Of a stretch of 64,000 nucleotides of DNA, positions 37,665 through 47,117 are shown piece after piece. Origin of the DNA: Burkholderiaceae bacterium (lineage in GTDB: Bacteria; Pseudomonadota; Gammaproteobacteria; Burkholderiales; Burkholderiaceae_C); contig JAHCKM010000002.1 of assembly GCA_026125795.1 (NCBI GenBank), positions 496,001 to 560,000 on the forward strand, given 5' to 3'. Each line of letters opens with the position of its first letter. The first letter of the stretch is position 1. The notes below the pieces were generated by a model. The model was not told the DNA's origin. It saw nothing but the letters and a program-made list of their open reading frames with translations, and ran no database searches. The position numbers and the translations under genes were made by a program.

Positions 37665-38408
37665 TCAATGGCCGGTCAGCAGCCGCGCGGCCAGCCGCAG
37701 CGGCAGACCGGCGGCGCGGATCTTGTCGGCCGCCGCGGTGTGGTCGTACGGCACTCGGTGGTAGGTGATGCTGGCTTCGGCGTCGTCGAACACCGCATAT
37801 GCGGCCGCCGGATTGCCATCGCGCGGCTGGCCCGCTGAGCCGGGGATCACCAGCCACTGGCGATCCTGGCGCAGCCGGATCGGCGCGCCGGGCTTGGGCA
37901 TGAACTCGCCGGCGCGACCGGTCCGGCCGGCGTGGAACAGGCGCTGCTCGTGCAGGTGGCCGCAGAACGTGTAGCGGCACTCGGTGGCCAACATGCTGCG
38001 CAACGCCAGATTGGCGTTGAGCACGTACTCCCACTGTTCCGGCGCATGCGCGTTGGCGTGCACGAACAGCCGGTCATCCTTCTGCTGCCACATCGGCAAC
38101 GCGCGCAGGAACTCGAGCTGCGATCCGTCGAGCTGCGCCCGCGTCCAGTCGATCACCGCACGCGCCTCGATGCGCATCATCGGGTTGGCGCCGAGCACGG
38201 TGGCGAGGTCGTGGTTGCCTTGCACTGCAACCGCGCCGTGCACGGCATGCTCGCGGACCAGGTCGACCACCCAGGCGGGGTCGGCGCCGTAGCCGACGAA
38301 GTCACCGAGAAACGCATAGGCCTGCGCACCCTGCGCCTCGGCATGCGCCATCACCGCCTCGACCGCCTCCCGGTTGGCGTGCAGATCGGTGACGAGCGCG
38401 GTCCTCAC
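37665..38408 (-). CDS. calcineurin-like metallophosphoesterase
   Basis: A 247-residue YfcE/ApaH-related phosphoesterase. Metal ligands are visible in TDLHANREAVEAV, FLGDFVGYGADP, GNHDLA and GHLHEQRLFHAG. It probably hydrolyses a phosphodiester or phosphomonoester in the cytoplasm; the substrate is unknown. The GTG start at 38408 overlaps the speD stop by four bases, so it is translated together with speD. Confidence 0.9.
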   Translation of the reverse strand: MRTALVTDLHANREAVEAVMAHAEAQGAQAYAFLGDFVGYGADPAWVVDLVREHAVHGAVAVQGNHDLATVLGANPMMRIEARAVIDWTRAQLDGSQLEFLRALPMWQQKDDRLFVHANAHAPEQWEYVLNANLALRSMLATECRYTFCGHLHEQRLFHAGRTGRAGEFMPKPGAPIRLRQDRQWLVIPGSAGQPRDGNPAAAYAVFDDAEASITYHRVPYDHTAAADKIRAAGLPLRLAARLLTGH

Positions 38409-38776
38409 GCTCGGTGTCCGCGCGCAAGCTGCTGGTGCTGCACGTGTCGCGGCTCGAAGCGCTGCACCAGCGCGTCGACCAGCTGCCGTGCCTTGTCCGA
38501 GTTGTTGGAGCCGAAGTTGCAGACGAACACGTCGAGCGTCACGGCGCTCAGCTCGGGCCAGGTGTGCACCGCGAGGTGCGACTCGGCCAGCAGCAGCACG
38601 CCGGTGACGCCGGCGGTGCCTTGCGGCGCAAAGGCGTGGAACTGGCGGCCAACCACGGTGAGACCAACTTCGGACGCGAGCCGTTCGCACAGCGCCGCGA
38701 GCGCCGCGCCATCGCGCATCAAGCCCGCAGGATCGCGGCAACCGGACAGATCGGCCGTGAGGTGAAGCCCTTGCAT
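38405..38776 (-). CDS. speD: S-adenosylmethionine decarboxylase proenzyme
   Basis: A 123-residue class 1B proenzyme that self-cleaves to a pyruvoyl enzyme and makes decarboxylated SAM for spermidine synthesis. The cleavage site is LLAESHLAVHTWPE (Glu-Ser bond), and VFVCNFGSNN holds the catalytic Cys region. ATG 38776 gives the standard length. Just upstream lies a fossil of the argF 3' end. No speE (spermidine synthase) is seen nearby. Confidence 0.94.
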   Translation of the reverse strand: MQGLHLTADLSGCRDPAGLMRDGAALAALCERLASEVGLTVVGRQFHAFAPQGTAGVTGVLLLAESHLAVHTWPELSAVTLDVFVCNFGSNNSDKARQLVDALVQRFEPRHVQHQQLARGHRA

Positions 38777-38793
38777 GATCGCGACGCGCCGGC

Positions 38794-38853
38794 TCAGCCG
38801 ATGCGCCCGAGCAGCAAATACTCCATCAAGGCTTTCTGCACGTGCATTCGATT
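38794..38853 (-). pseudogene. second copy of the last 19 codons and stop of argF
   Basis: Read on the minus strand these 60 bases encode NRMHVQKALMEYLLLGRIG and a stop, identical to the end of the real argF at 38937-38996. The two stretches differ at 12 of 60 bases, all synonymous. The frame upstream of the copy lacks ArgF similarity. It is a remnant of another ornithine carbamoyltransferase gene or of a rearrangement. Confidence 0.8.
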
Positions 38854-38881
38854 TTGGTTCCGGCACGCGGCTGACGCCGCT

Positions 38882-38902
38882 TCACATCGCTGCGCGATGT
38901 GA
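38882..38902. repeat. hairpin between the argF copies
   Basis: TCACATCGC-TGC-GCGATGTGA is a perfect 9-base stem with a 3-base loop and no T tract. Nearby, AAACAGGATGCACGTG (38913-38928) is an exact 16-base inverted copy of bases 38982-38997 inside argF. Confidence 0.55.
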
Positions 38903-38936
38903 GCCTGCGCCGAAACAGGATGCACGTGGGTCGGTT

Positions 38937-39869
<933 letters not shown>

Positions 39870-39910
39870 CCCGGTCGGCACAGGGCCGCTCCCAGGCCGA
39901 CTGACCGCCG

Positions 39911-39946
39911 CGTGGGGGGCAGCGAGAGAACGCGGGCGTGGGGGCA
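39911..39946. repeat. dispersed GC-rich repeat, family B, copy 3
   Basis: GCGTGGGGGGCAGCGAG...GCGTGGGGGC between argD and argF resembles the centre of the 33671-33717 element in the same orientation. It lies inside an apparent operon. Confidence 0.5.
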
Positions 39947-39948
39947 CA

Positions 39949-41139
39949 TCATCTTCCGGCGAGGAAGTCGCGCACCAGCGGCGCCAGGATGCGCACCACC
40001 TCGTCGCCCTCGGACGGCGTCATGATCAGCGGCGGCAGCAGGCGGATCACGCTGTCTGCGGTCACGCTGATCAGCAGGCCCACATCGGCGGCGCGCTTCA
40101 ATAGCTCGCCGCAAGGACGGTCGAGCTCGATGCCGAGCATCAGGCCCTGGCCGCGGATCTCCACCACGCCCTTCACGCCGGACCACTCGCGCAGCAGCGC
40201 GCTGCGGATGCGCTCGCCGACCGCGGCAGCGTTGTCGATCAGCCGGTCTTCCGCGACGATGCGCATCGTCTCGACACCGGCGCGCATCGCCAGCGGGTTG
40301 CCGCCAAATGTGGTGCCGTGGTTGCCCGGGCCGAGCACGTCCTTGGCGCGCGGGCCGACGACGATCGCGCCCACCGGCACGCCGGAGCCCAGGCCCTTGG
40401 CCATCGGCATCACGTCGGGCACGATGCCGGCCCACTGGTGTGCGAACCACTTGCCGGTGCGGCCCATGCCGCATTGCACCTCGTCGAGCATCAGCAGCCA
40501 GTTCTTCTCATCGCACAGCTCGCGCAGCTCGCGCAGGTACTCGGCACGCGTCGGGTTGATGCCGCCCTCGCCCTGAATCACCTCGAGGAACACGGCCACC
40601 ACGTTGGGATTGTGGTGCGCCACCTCGCGCACCGCGCCAATGTCGTTGAGCGGCACGCGCACGAAGCCTTCCACCAGCGGCTCGAAGCCCTTTTGCACCT
40701 TGACGTTGCCGGTGGCCGACAGCGTGGCGATCGAGCGGCCATGGAAGGCTTTTTCGTAGACGATGATCTCGGGCCGCGTGATGCCGCGGTCGTGGCCGAA
40801 TTTGCGCGCGATCTTGATCGCGCCTTCGTTGGCCTCGAGCCCGCTGTTGCAGAAGAACACCGCCGACAGCCCCGACACCTCGCACAGCGCGGTGGCGAGT
40901 TGCTCCTGCAGCGGCATCTGGTAGTAGTTGGAGCAGTGGATCAGCTTGGCCACCTGATCCTGCAGGGCCGGCACCAGCTTGGGGTGGCCGTGCCCGAGGG
41001 TGTTGACGGCGATGCCGGCGAGCGCGTCGAGGTACTCGCGGCCGTCGGTGTCCCACACGCGGCAGCCCTTGCCGTGCGATAGCGCAAACGGCAGCCGGCC
41101 GTAGGTGTTCATCAAGTGCGTGGCGGCGGGCGGCGGCAT
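39949..41139 (-). CDS. argD: acetylornithine aminotransferase
   Basis: A 396-residue class III PLP aminotransferase that converts N-acetylglutamate semialdehyde to N-acetylornithine; many also serve lysine synthesis. It shows NTYGRLPFALSHGKG, FFCNSGLEANEGAIKIAR, LMLDEVQCGMGRTG, the PLP Lys in PMAKGLGSGVPVGA and NHGTTFGGNPLA. CAGGAG lies 10 bases before ATG 41139. The leader carries a terminator-like hairpin immediately upstream of this ribosome binding site, so transcription may be attenuated. It is the first gene of argD-argF. Confidence 0.95.
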   Translation of the reverse strand: MPPPAATHLMNTYGRLPFALSHGKGCRVWDTDGREYLDALAGIAVNTLGHGHPKLVPALQDQVAKLIHCSNYYQMPLQEQLATALCEVSGLSAVFFCNSGLEANEGAIKIARKFGHDRGITRPEIIVYEKAFHGRSIATLSATGNVKVQKGFEPLVEGFVRVPLNDIGAVREVAHHNPNVVAVFLEVIQGEGGINPTRAEYLRELRELCDEKNWLLMLDEVQCGMGRTGKWFAHQWAGIVPDVMPMAKGLGSGVPVGAIVVGPRAKDVLGPGNHGTTFGGNPLAMRAGVETMRIVAEDRLIDNAAAVGERIRSALLREWSGVKGVVEIRGQGLMLGIELDRPCGELLKRAADVGLLISVTADSVIRLLPPLIMTPSEGDEVVRILAPLVRDFLAGR

Positions 41140-41156
41140 GACGGCAACACTCCTGC

Positions 41157-41226
41157 GAAAAAGACAAACGGCCGGCGGAGTGACTGCAGTTGTTCTGCAG
41201 TCACGCTGCAGTCACGCGCCGGCCGT
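41157..41226 (-). promoter_or_regulatory. terminator-like switchable hairpin in the argD leader
   Basis: On the minus strand an outer 10-base stem (ACGGCCGGCG / CGCCGGCCGT) encloses GTGACTGCAG twice and its complement CTGCAGTCAC once, so the inner arm has two mutually exclusive partners. The tract TTTGTCTTTTT follows at once (41168 down to 41158). The ribosome binding site begins 2 bases later. Confidence 0.6.
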
Positions 41227-41231
41227 GAAAG

Positions 41232-41237
41232 ATTCTA
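41232..41237 (-). promoter_or_regulatory. candidate -10 of argD
   Basis: TAGAAT on the minus strand. The predicted start near 41225 puts the hairpin at the very 5' end of the mRNA, giving an 86-base leader. Confidence 0.4.
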
Positions 41238-41424
41238 AGCGGCGGTCCTTCAGCCGCCGGGCGCCCTGCCGACATGACACGAGGGCGCGCCAGAGGTCTC
41301 GATCATGCATGCTGCAACGCAACACTCCCAGGGCACAATCGCGGCTGCGTCGGAGGCGTCGTCCTGCGAGGTGATCCCGCTGCGTGCCGCTGCGGGCGGC
41401 CGGCCGAAATCTCCCCCTGCGACC

Positions 41425-41730
41425 ATGTCAGCGCCACGCCAGTTCAAGATCAAGGGCATCACGCGCGAGGGCAAGGCCTTTCGCCCGAGCGACTGGGCCG
41501 AGCGCCTGGCCGGCGCGCTGTCGTCGTTCCGGCCCGGCGGCACGGGCATCAACGCGCACATCGGCTACTCGCCCTATTGCATGCCGCGTGTGGTCGGCGG
41601 CGTGAAGTGCGTGATCGTCAGCGAGGCCCTGCGCGGCGTGGAGCCGATGGCGATGGACTTCGTGATGAACTTCGCGCGCGACAACCACCTCGTGGTGAGC
41701 GAGATCCAGCCGGACGAAGACCTGTCCTAG
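41425..41730 (+). CDS. DUF3579 domain protein
   Basis: A 101-residue soluble protein starting MSAPRQFKIKGITREGKAFRP, matching the compact DUF3579 family found mainly in Betaproteobacteria. Conserved parts include WAERLAGALSSF, YSPYCMPRVVGGVKC and EPMAMDFVMNFARDN. Function is unknown. The frame is open back to ATG 41305, but that extension (MHAATQHSQG) has no family similarity. A terminator follows the stop. Confidence 0.82.
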   Translation: MSAPRQFKIKGITREGKAFRPSDWAERLAGALSSFRPGGTGINAHIGYSPYCMPRVVGGVKCVIVSEALRGVEPMAMDFVMNFARDNHLVVSEIQPDEDLS

Positions 41731-41747
41731 ACGGCTGCCGCAAACAC

Positions 41748-41777
41748 AAAGTGCCTGCGCATGCAGGCCCTTTTTTC
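41748..41777. terminator. intrinsic terminator after DUF3579, possibly shared with rpsT
   Basis: GCCTGC-GCAT-GCAGGC stem extended by AAAG/CTTT, followed on the plus strand by CCTTTTTT. On the minus strand the tract is weaker (ACTTTGTGTTTG), so it may serve rpsT too. Confidence 0.75.
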
Positions 41778-41796
41778 TGTGGAGGCGGCGGCCGCT

Positions 41797-42093
41797 TCAG
41801 GCGGACATCGACTTCAGCTTGGCGGCCAGGCGGCTCTTGTGCCGCGCGGCCTTGTTCTTGTGGAAGATGCCTTTGTCGGCCACCGAGTCGATCACGACCT
41901 GGGCGCTCTTGAAGAGTTCGGTCGCCTTGGCCTTGTCGCCACCGGCCACCGCCTTCTGCACGTTCTTGATGACGGTGCGGAAGTGCGAACGCAGCGCGGT
42001 GTTGTGCGCGTTGAGCTTGACGTCCTGACGGGCGCGCTTGCGGCCCGAGGCGAGGCGGACGGTCCTTTTCTTGGCTTTGGTGGCGGTGGCCAT
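41797..42093 (-). CDS. rpsT: 30S ribosomal protein S20
   Basis: A 98-residue, very basic helical protein ([20 protein letters not shown] at the start, [13 protein letters not shown] near the end). It binds the 5' and 3'-minor domains of 16S rRNA. ATG 42093 is the family start. It is divergent from murJ, the usual order in Burkholderiales. In enterobacteria S20 represses its own mRNA; nothing in this leader proves the same here. Confidence 0.97.
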   Translation of the reverse strand: MATATKAKKRTVRLASGRKRARQDVKLNAHNTALRSHFRTVIKNVQKAVAGGDKAKATELFKSAQVVIDSVADKGIFHKNKAARHKSRLAAKLKSMSA

Positions 42094-42139
42094 GGTATTG
42101 CGGTGCTGCTGGCTGCAAGCGCTTTTCGCGAAGCCGTGC

Positions 42140-42145
42140 AGTATA
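42140..42145 (-). promoter_or_regulatory. candidate -10 of rpsT
   Basis: It reads TATACT on the minus strand, about 47 bases before the rpsT start codon. The -35 region is not obvious. Confidence 0.45.
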
Positions 42146-42188
42146 GCACCGCAGCGTGCTGCGTTCCGGGTGGCAGGCGCGTGCTGCC

Positions 42189-42194
42189 TATAAT
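42189..42194 (+). promoter_or_regulatory. consensus -10 (TATAAT) of murJ
   Basis: A perfect hexamer 12 bases before ATG 42207. Transcription would begin within about 6 bases of the start codon, so the murJ mRNA has almost no leader and no Shine-Dalgarno. Confidence 0.55.
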
Positions 42195-42206
42195 CGCCGC
42201 CGCCCG

Positions 42207-43763
42207 ATGAACCTGCTCAAGGCCGCATCCACCGTCTCGCTGTTGACGCTGGCGTCGCGCATCACCGGGCTGATCCGCGAGGCCTTGATCGCCGGCGCAT
42301 TCGGCGCCAGCGCGTTGACCGACGCATTCAACGTCGCCTGGCGCATACCCAACCTGCTGCGCCGCCTGTTCGCCGAAGGGGCGTTCTCGCAGGCTTTTGT
42401 CCCGATCCTGGCCGGCACGCGCGAGCGCGAGGGCGATGGTGCGACCCACCAGCTCGTCGATGCGGTGGGCACGGTGCTGTTGTGGAGCCTGCTGGCCACG
42501 GTGGTGATCGGCGTGGCGGCCGCGCCGGTGGTGGTGTGGGTGGTGGCCTCGGGTTTGCCGCGCTTCGACGATGCGGTGTGGATGACGCGCGTGATGTTCC
42601 CGTACATCGGCCTCATCTCGCTGGTGTCGCTCGCCGCCGGCATCCTCAACACCTGGCGGCGCTTTGCGCTGCCGGCGGCCACGCCGGTGCTGCTCAACCT
42701 GAGCGTCATCGCGGCCGCGCTTTGGGGAGCACCGCGGTTCGCCGCGCACGGCATCGAGCCGATCTATGCGTTGGCCGCCGGCACCGTGCTCGGCGGTGTG
42801 CTCCAGCTGGCGCTGCAGCTGCCGGCGCTGCGCCGCATCGGCTACCTGCCGCGCCTGGGCCTGACGCCGTCGCGCGTGGCCGCCGCCTGGCGCCACGCCG
42901 GCGTGCGCCGGGTGCTGGGGCAGATGGCACCGGCCATTCTCGGCGTGTCGGTGGCGCAGATCTCGCTGCTGATCAACACACACATCGCGTCGCGGCTCGC
43001 AGTGGGCTCGGTGTCGTGGCTCAACCTGGCCGACCGCCTGATGGAGCTGCCGACCGCCTTGCTGGGCGTGGCGATGGGCGTGGTGTTGCTGCCGCAGCTG
43101 TCGGCGGCGCAGGCGCGCGAAGACACGCAGGCCTACAGCGCCATGCTCGACTGGGGCCTGCGGCTGGTGGTGCTGCTGGCGCTGCCTTGCGCCGTGGCGC
43201 TGATCGTGTTCGGCCAGCCGATGCTCGCGGTGTTGTTCCACCACGGCCGCTTCAGCGCGCACGACGTGGCGCAAAGCGCCGGCCCGCTGATGGGCTACGG
43301 CGCCGGGCTGCTCGGGATCGTGGCGGTCAAGGTGCTCGCGCCCGGCTACTACGCGCGGCAGGACATTCGCACGCCGGTGCGCATTGCCGTGGTGGTGCTG
43401 CTGATCACGCAGGCGCTCAATCTCGTGCTCGTGCCGTGGCTGAGGCACTCGGCCTTGGCCCTGACCATCGGGGTGGGGGCGTTGATCAACGCCGGCTGGC
43501 TGTTGCGCGGCCTGCTGCGCCTGGGCGTGTACCGGCCGCTGCCGGGCTGGGGTGCGTTCGCCGCGAAGGTGGCGCTGGCGTGCACGGGGCTGGGGGTGGC
43601 GCTGGCCTGGGCGGCGCATCGCATCGACTGGATCGGCCTGCAGCAGGTCCCGTGGGCGCGTGCGGGCGTGCTCGCCGCCGTGCTGGCCGGCGTGGCGTTG
43701 CTGTACTTCGGCGTGCTGGCGGCCTGCGGCCTGCGATTGCGTGAGTTCATGCGTCGGGCGTGA
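42207..43763 (+). CDS. murJ: lipid II flippase MurJ (MviN)
   Basis: A 518-residue MOP-superfamily membrane protein with about 14 transmembrane helices, which flips the peptidoglycan precursor lipid II. The N-terminus [21 protein letters not shown], the conserved [13 protein letters not shown] and [17 protein letters not shown] are diagnostic. ATG 42207 is the family start. Confidence 0.96.
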   Translation: MNLLKAASTVSLLTLASRITGLIREALIAGAFGASALTDAFNVAWRIPNLLRRLFAEGAFSQAFVPILAGTREREGDGATHQLVDAVGTVLLWSLLATVVIGVAAAPVVVWVVASGLPRFDDAVWMTRVMFPYIGLISLVSLAAGILNTWRRFALPAATPVLLNLSVIAAALWGAPRFAAHGIEPIYALAAGTVLGGVLQLALQLPALRRIGYLPRLGLTPSRVAAAWRHAGVRRVLGQMAPAILGVSVAQISLLINTHIASRLAVGSVSWLNLADRLMELPTALLGVAMGVVLLPQLSAAQAREDTQAYSAMLDWGLRLVVLLALPCAVALIVFGQPMLAVLFHHGRFSAHDVAQSAGPLMGYGAGLLGIVAVKVLAPGYYARQDIRTPVRIAVVVLLITQALNLVLVPWLRHSALALTIGVGALINAGWLLRGLLRLGVYRPLPGWGAFAAKVALACTGLGVALAWAAHRIDWIGLQQVPWARAGVLAAVLAGVALLYFGVLAACGLRLREFMRRA

Positions 43764-43836
43764 CGGTGGACTGCGCGTGACGCCCGGGCGAACGCCTACA
43801 CTGGCGCCTCAAGAACGGCCCGTCCGCCAACCCGAC

Positions 43837-44700
43837 ATGCCGCCGCCTTCGTTGTTTGACGCACCGACTCCGCTGCAGTACTTCGCCACGCTGGTGGCCG
43901 AGGACTCGGGCTTGTCGCTGCTCGAAGCGGCGGTGTCGATCGCGCAGGACGAGTATCCCGACCTCGACGTGCAATCGGTGTTGTCCGAAATCGATGCGCT
44001 GGCCGGCAAACTCAAGGCGCGCTTGCCCGCCGATGCGGCGCCGGTGCAGCGGCTGCGCCTGCTGAACCGCTACTTCTACCGCGAGCTGGGCTTCGCCGGC
44101 AACGTGAACGACTATTACGACCGGCGCAACAGCTACCTCAACGACGTGCTGCACCAGCGCCGCGGCATCCCGTTGACCCTGGCGCTGCTGTATGTCGAGC
44201 TGGCGACACAACTCGGCCTCACCGCGCGCGGCGTGTCGTTTCCCGGGCACTTTCTGATCAAGCTGCGCATGCCGCAGGGCGAGGTGGTGCTCGACCCGTT
44301 CAACGGTCGCTCGCTGTCGCGCGAGGATCTCGATGAGCGGCTCGCACCGTACCGCCGGCGCCAGGGCTTGGTGGGCGAGTTCGAGGCGCCGCTCGGGCTG
44401 TTCCTGCAGGCGGCGCAGCCGCGCGACGTGCTGGCGCGCATGCTGCGCAACCTCAAGGAGATCCACCGCAGTGGGCGCGATTGGGTGCGCTGGCTCGCGG
44501 TGCAGGAGCGGCTGGTGATCCTGCTGCCGCAGAACTGGGACGAACGGCGCGACCGTGCGCTGGCTCTCAGCGAGCTGGGCCGCTTCGATGCGGCCATCGC
44601 CGACCTGGAGGCCTACCTCGCCCATCGGCCGGACGCCGAGGACGCGCTGGCGATGTCGGAGCGCCTCGACCAGCTGCGGCGCATGCCGCGGCTGCACTGA
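43837..44700 (+). CDS. SirB1-family transglutaminase-like/TPR protein
   Basis: A 287-residue protein. The central part (NSYLNDVLHQRRGIPLTLAL, GVSFPGHFLIKL) is the SirB1/transglutaminase-like core with a Cys-less 'RGIPLTLALLY' motif. The C-terminus holds a TPR-like pair (LALSELGRFDAAIADLEAYL). Homologues are common housekeeping neighbours in proteobacteria, but no reaction is established. ATG 43837 is used; the longer frame runs into the murJ 3' end in another frame. It begins a run of closely spaced plus-strand genes. Confidence 0.85.
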   Translation: MPPPSLFDAPTPLQYFATLVAEDSGLSLLEAAVSIAQDEYPDLDVQSVLSEIDALAGKLKARLPADAAPVQRLRLLNRYFYRELGFAGNVNDYYDRRNSYLNDVLHQRRGIPLTLALLYVELATQLGLTARGVSFPGHFLIKLRMPQGEVVLDPFNGRSLSREDLDERLAPYRRRQGLVGEFEAPLGLFLQAAQPRDVLARMLRNLKEIHRSGRDWVRWLAVQERLVILLPQNWDERRDRALALSELGRFDAAIADLEAYLAHRPDAEDALAMSERLDQLRRMPRLH

Positions 44701-44719
44701 GCGGCTCCGACCCGGCTGC

Positions 44720-45781
44720 ATGAATCTCAGCCCGTCGCAACGCCACACACTGGCCTGGATCGGCTTGGCGCTGCTGGCGGCGCTGCTGCTGTGGCTGTTG
44801 GCGCCGGTGGTCACGCCGTTCGTCGTCGGCGCGGTGCTCGCTTATGCGCTGCACCCACTGGTCGAGCGCCTGGCGGCGCGGCGCATGCCGCGGCTGCTCG
44901 CCGTGGTGCTGGTCGAGGCGGCGGCGCTGCTGCTGGTGTTGGCGCTGCTGCTGCTCATCGTGCCGGTGATCGGCAAGGAGCTGCCGCTGCTCAAGGCGCA
45001 GGTGCCGGCGCTGCTCGACAAGCTCGACCGCGGCTTCGCGCCATGGCTGGCGCAGTTCGGCATCCAGATCAACTTTGACGTCGCCAGCCTCAAGGCCTGG
45101 GCCACCAAGGTGCTCGATGCCAATCTGGAGGACTGGCTCGGCACCTTGCTCAGTTCGGCGCGCATCGGCGGCAGTGCGGTGCTCTCGCTGCTGGGCAACG
45201 CCATCCTGGTGCCGGTGGTGCTGTTCTACCTGCTGGCCGATTGGCCGGGCCTGGTCGAACGCGTGCAATCACTGGTGCCGCCGCGCTTGCGCGTCAGGGC
45301 GCTGGCTTTCTTGGCCGAGTGCGACCTGGTGCTTGGGCAGTACATGCGCGGCCAGTTGTTGGTGATGCTGGCGCTGGCGGCGTTCTACTCGATCGCGCTT
45401 GCCCTCGCACGCTTCGACCTGGCGCTGCCGCTGGGGGTGTTCACCGGCCTGGCGATCGCGGTGCCGTACGTCGGCTTCGGCATCGGGCTGGTGCTGGCGC
45501 TGCTCGCGGGCCTGCTGCAGTTCGGTGCGTTGAAGGGCGTGCTGCTGGTCGCCGCGGTGTACGGTGTGGGCCAACTGCTCGAGAGCTTCGTGCTGACGCC
45601 GCGCCTGGTGGGCGAGCGCATCGGCCTCAATCCGCTGGCGGTGATTTTCGCGCTGCTTGCGTTCGGCACCTTGTTCGGCTTTGTCGGCGTGCTGATCGCG
45701 CTGCCGGCCAGCGCGGTGGTGCTGGTGGCGCTGCGGCGCGCCAAGACGGCGTACCTGACGAGCCGGCTGTACACCGGATGA
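44720..45781 (+). CDS. AI-2E-family/PerM membrane protein
   Basis: A 353-residue membrane protein with about eight hydrophobic segments in the pattern of the PF01594 family: two pairs at the N-terminus, a soluble middle domain (residues ~90-150) and a C-terminal group. Typical segments are VVTPFVVGAVLAYALHPLVE, GQLLVMLALAAFYSIALALA and LTPRLVGERIGLNPLAV. Members have been proposed as autoinducer exporters or ion antiporters; the annotation is at family level only. It overlaps hda by four bases. Confidence 0.9.
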   Translation: MNLSPSQRHTLAWIGLALLAALLLWLLAPVVTPFVVGAVLAYALHPLVERLAARRMPRLLAVVLVEAAALLLVLALLLLIVPVIGKELPLLKAQVPALLDKLDRGFAPWLAQFGIQINFDVASLKAWATKVLDANLEDWLGTLLSSARIGGSAVLSLLGNAILVPVVLFYLLADWPGLVERVQSLVPPRLRVRALAFLAECDLVLGQYMRGQLLVMLALAAFYSIALALARFDLALPLGVFTGLAIAVPYVGFGIGLVLALLAGLLQFGALKGVLLVAAVYGVGQLLESFVLTPRLVGERIGLNPLAVIFALLAFGTLFGFVGVLIALPASAVVLVALRRAKTAYLTSRLYTG

Positions 45782-46464
45782 AGCAGCTGCCGTTGCCGAT
45801 CGTGGGACCCGCCACGGCGCGATTCGACACCTTTGTGCCCGGCGCCAACGCGGCGGCGCTGCAGCATCTGCAGCAGATGGGTGCTCTGGCGGCGCCGGCC
45901 TACCTGTGGGGACCTTCGGGCAGCGGCAAGACGCACCTGCTGCGCGCCCTGGCACAGGCGCGGCAGGAGCGCGGCGAACGCGTGGGCTGGTTCGATGCGG
46001 CGTCGCGCCCGCCGTGGGTGATGGAGCCGGGCTACACGCTGCTGCTGCTCGATGCCTGCGATCGCTACGACGAGGCGCAGCAGTGGAGCGCCTTTGCGCT
46101 GCTGCTCGAGGCGCAGTCGCAGGGCGTGCCCTGGGTTGCCGCGGCGCGCGTGCCCCCGGTGGACCTACCGCTGCGCGAAGACCTGCGCACGCGGCTCGGT
46201 TGGGGGCCGGTGTTCGCGCTGCACAATCTGCCCGAGGAGCAGGCGCGCGCGGTGCTGCGGCGCGAGTCCGATCGGCGCGGGGTCTTCCTGTCCGACGATG
46301 TGATGGACTATCTGTTGACGCGCTTTGCGCGCGACCTGTCGCATCTGATGTCGCTGCTCGACCGCCTCGACGGCTTCGCGCTGTCGGAGCACCGCGGCGT
46401 CACGGTGCCGCTGCTGAAGAAGATGCTCGCCGAGCAGGATGCCCATGAAGCTGGCGCTGTTTGA
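45778..46464 (+). CDS. hda: DnaA regulatory inactivator Hda
   Basis: A 228-residue single AAA+ domain protein related to DnaA. It begins with the clamp-binding motif QLPLPI, has Walker A YLWGPSGSGKTHLLRAL, Walker B LLLLDACDRYD and a box VII/sensor region (LREDLRTRLGWG). With the beta clamp it stimulates ATP hydrolysis by DnaA after initiation. Walker B has Ala-Cys in place of the usual DDV/DD, as in several betaproteobacterial Hda proteins. It overlaps both neighbours. Confidence 0.9.
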   Translation: MKQLPLPIVGPATARFDTFVPGANAAALQHLQQMGALAAPAYLWGPSGSGKTHLLRALAQARQERGERVGWFDAASRPPWVMEPGYTLLLLDACDRYDEAQQWSAFALLLEAQSQGVPWVAAARVPPVDLPLREDLRTRLGWGPVFALHNLPEEQARAVLRRESDRRGVFLSDDVMDYLLTRFARDLSHLMSLLDRLDGFALSEHRGVTVPLLKKMLAEQDAHEAGAV

Positions 46465-47110
46465 TCTCGACGGCACGCTGATCGCAAAGGATTCCGACCA
46501 CGCCTTCGGCGAGTTCCTGGTCGAGCTCGGCTGGGCCGACGGCGCCGCGTTCAGGCGCGACAACGATCTGTTCTACCAGCAGTACCTGGCCGGCGCGCTC
46601 GACATCGACGCCTACGTCGAGTTCGCGACGCGGCCGTGGCGCGACCGCACGCCGGCGGAGCAACGGGACGCGCTGGCGCGTTTCATGCGCGAGCAGATGT
46701 TGCCGGCCATCGGCGAGGCCGCGCTTTCGCTCGTGCGCACGCACCTGTCGGCGGGCGACCGCGTGGCGATCGCCACCTCGACCAACGAGTTCATCACGCG
46801 CCCGATCGCGGATGCCTTCGGCGTGGCCACGCTGATCGCCACCGAGCTCGAACGCGACGCGTTGGGCCGCTTCACCGGGCGCATCCGCGGCGTGCCGTCG
46901 TTGCGTGAAGGCAAGGTGCGCCGCGTCGAGCAGTGGCTGCAGGCCGAGGGCCTGCGCCTGGCCGACTTCGACACCAGCGTGTTCTACAGCGACAGCACCA
47001 ACGACCTGCCGCTGCTGGAGCGCGTCAGCGAGGCGGTTGCCACCAATCCCAGCCCGGCGCTCGAGGCGATCGCGCACGATCGGGGCTGGCGTATCCTGCG
47101 CCTGTTTTAA
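46439..47110 (+). CDS. HAD-IB family hydrolase (SerB-like phosphatase)
   Basis: A 223-residue haloacid-dehalogenase-fold phosphatase. Motif I is LALFDLDGTLIAKDSD, motif II the Ser/Thr in IATSTNEF, motif III the Lys in REGKVRRVEQW and motif IV YSDSTNDLPLLE. It resembles phosphoserine phosphatase and CicA-like proteins, but the substrate is not certain. The start (ATG 46439, or 46445) overlaps the hda 3' end by about 20-26 bases. It is conserved in this position, between hda and pcnB, in many Burkholderiales. Confidence 0.9.
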   Translation: MPMKLALFDLDGTLIAKDSDHAFGEFLVELGWADGAAFRRDNDLFYQQYLAGALDIDAYVEFATRPWRDRTPAEQRDALARFMREQMLPAIGEAALSLVRTHLSAGDRVAIATSTNEFITRPIADAFGVATLIATELERDALGRFTGRIRGVPSLREGKVRRVEQWLQAEGLRLADFDTSVFYSDSTNDLPLLERVSEAVATNPSPALEAIAHDRGWRILRLF

Positions 47111-47117
47111 GTTTCTG

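Noticed and set aside
42156-43619. 575-residue minus-strand open frame over murJ
   Set aside because: Gln/Arg/His-rich shadow without motifs; MurJ on the plus strand is unambiguous.
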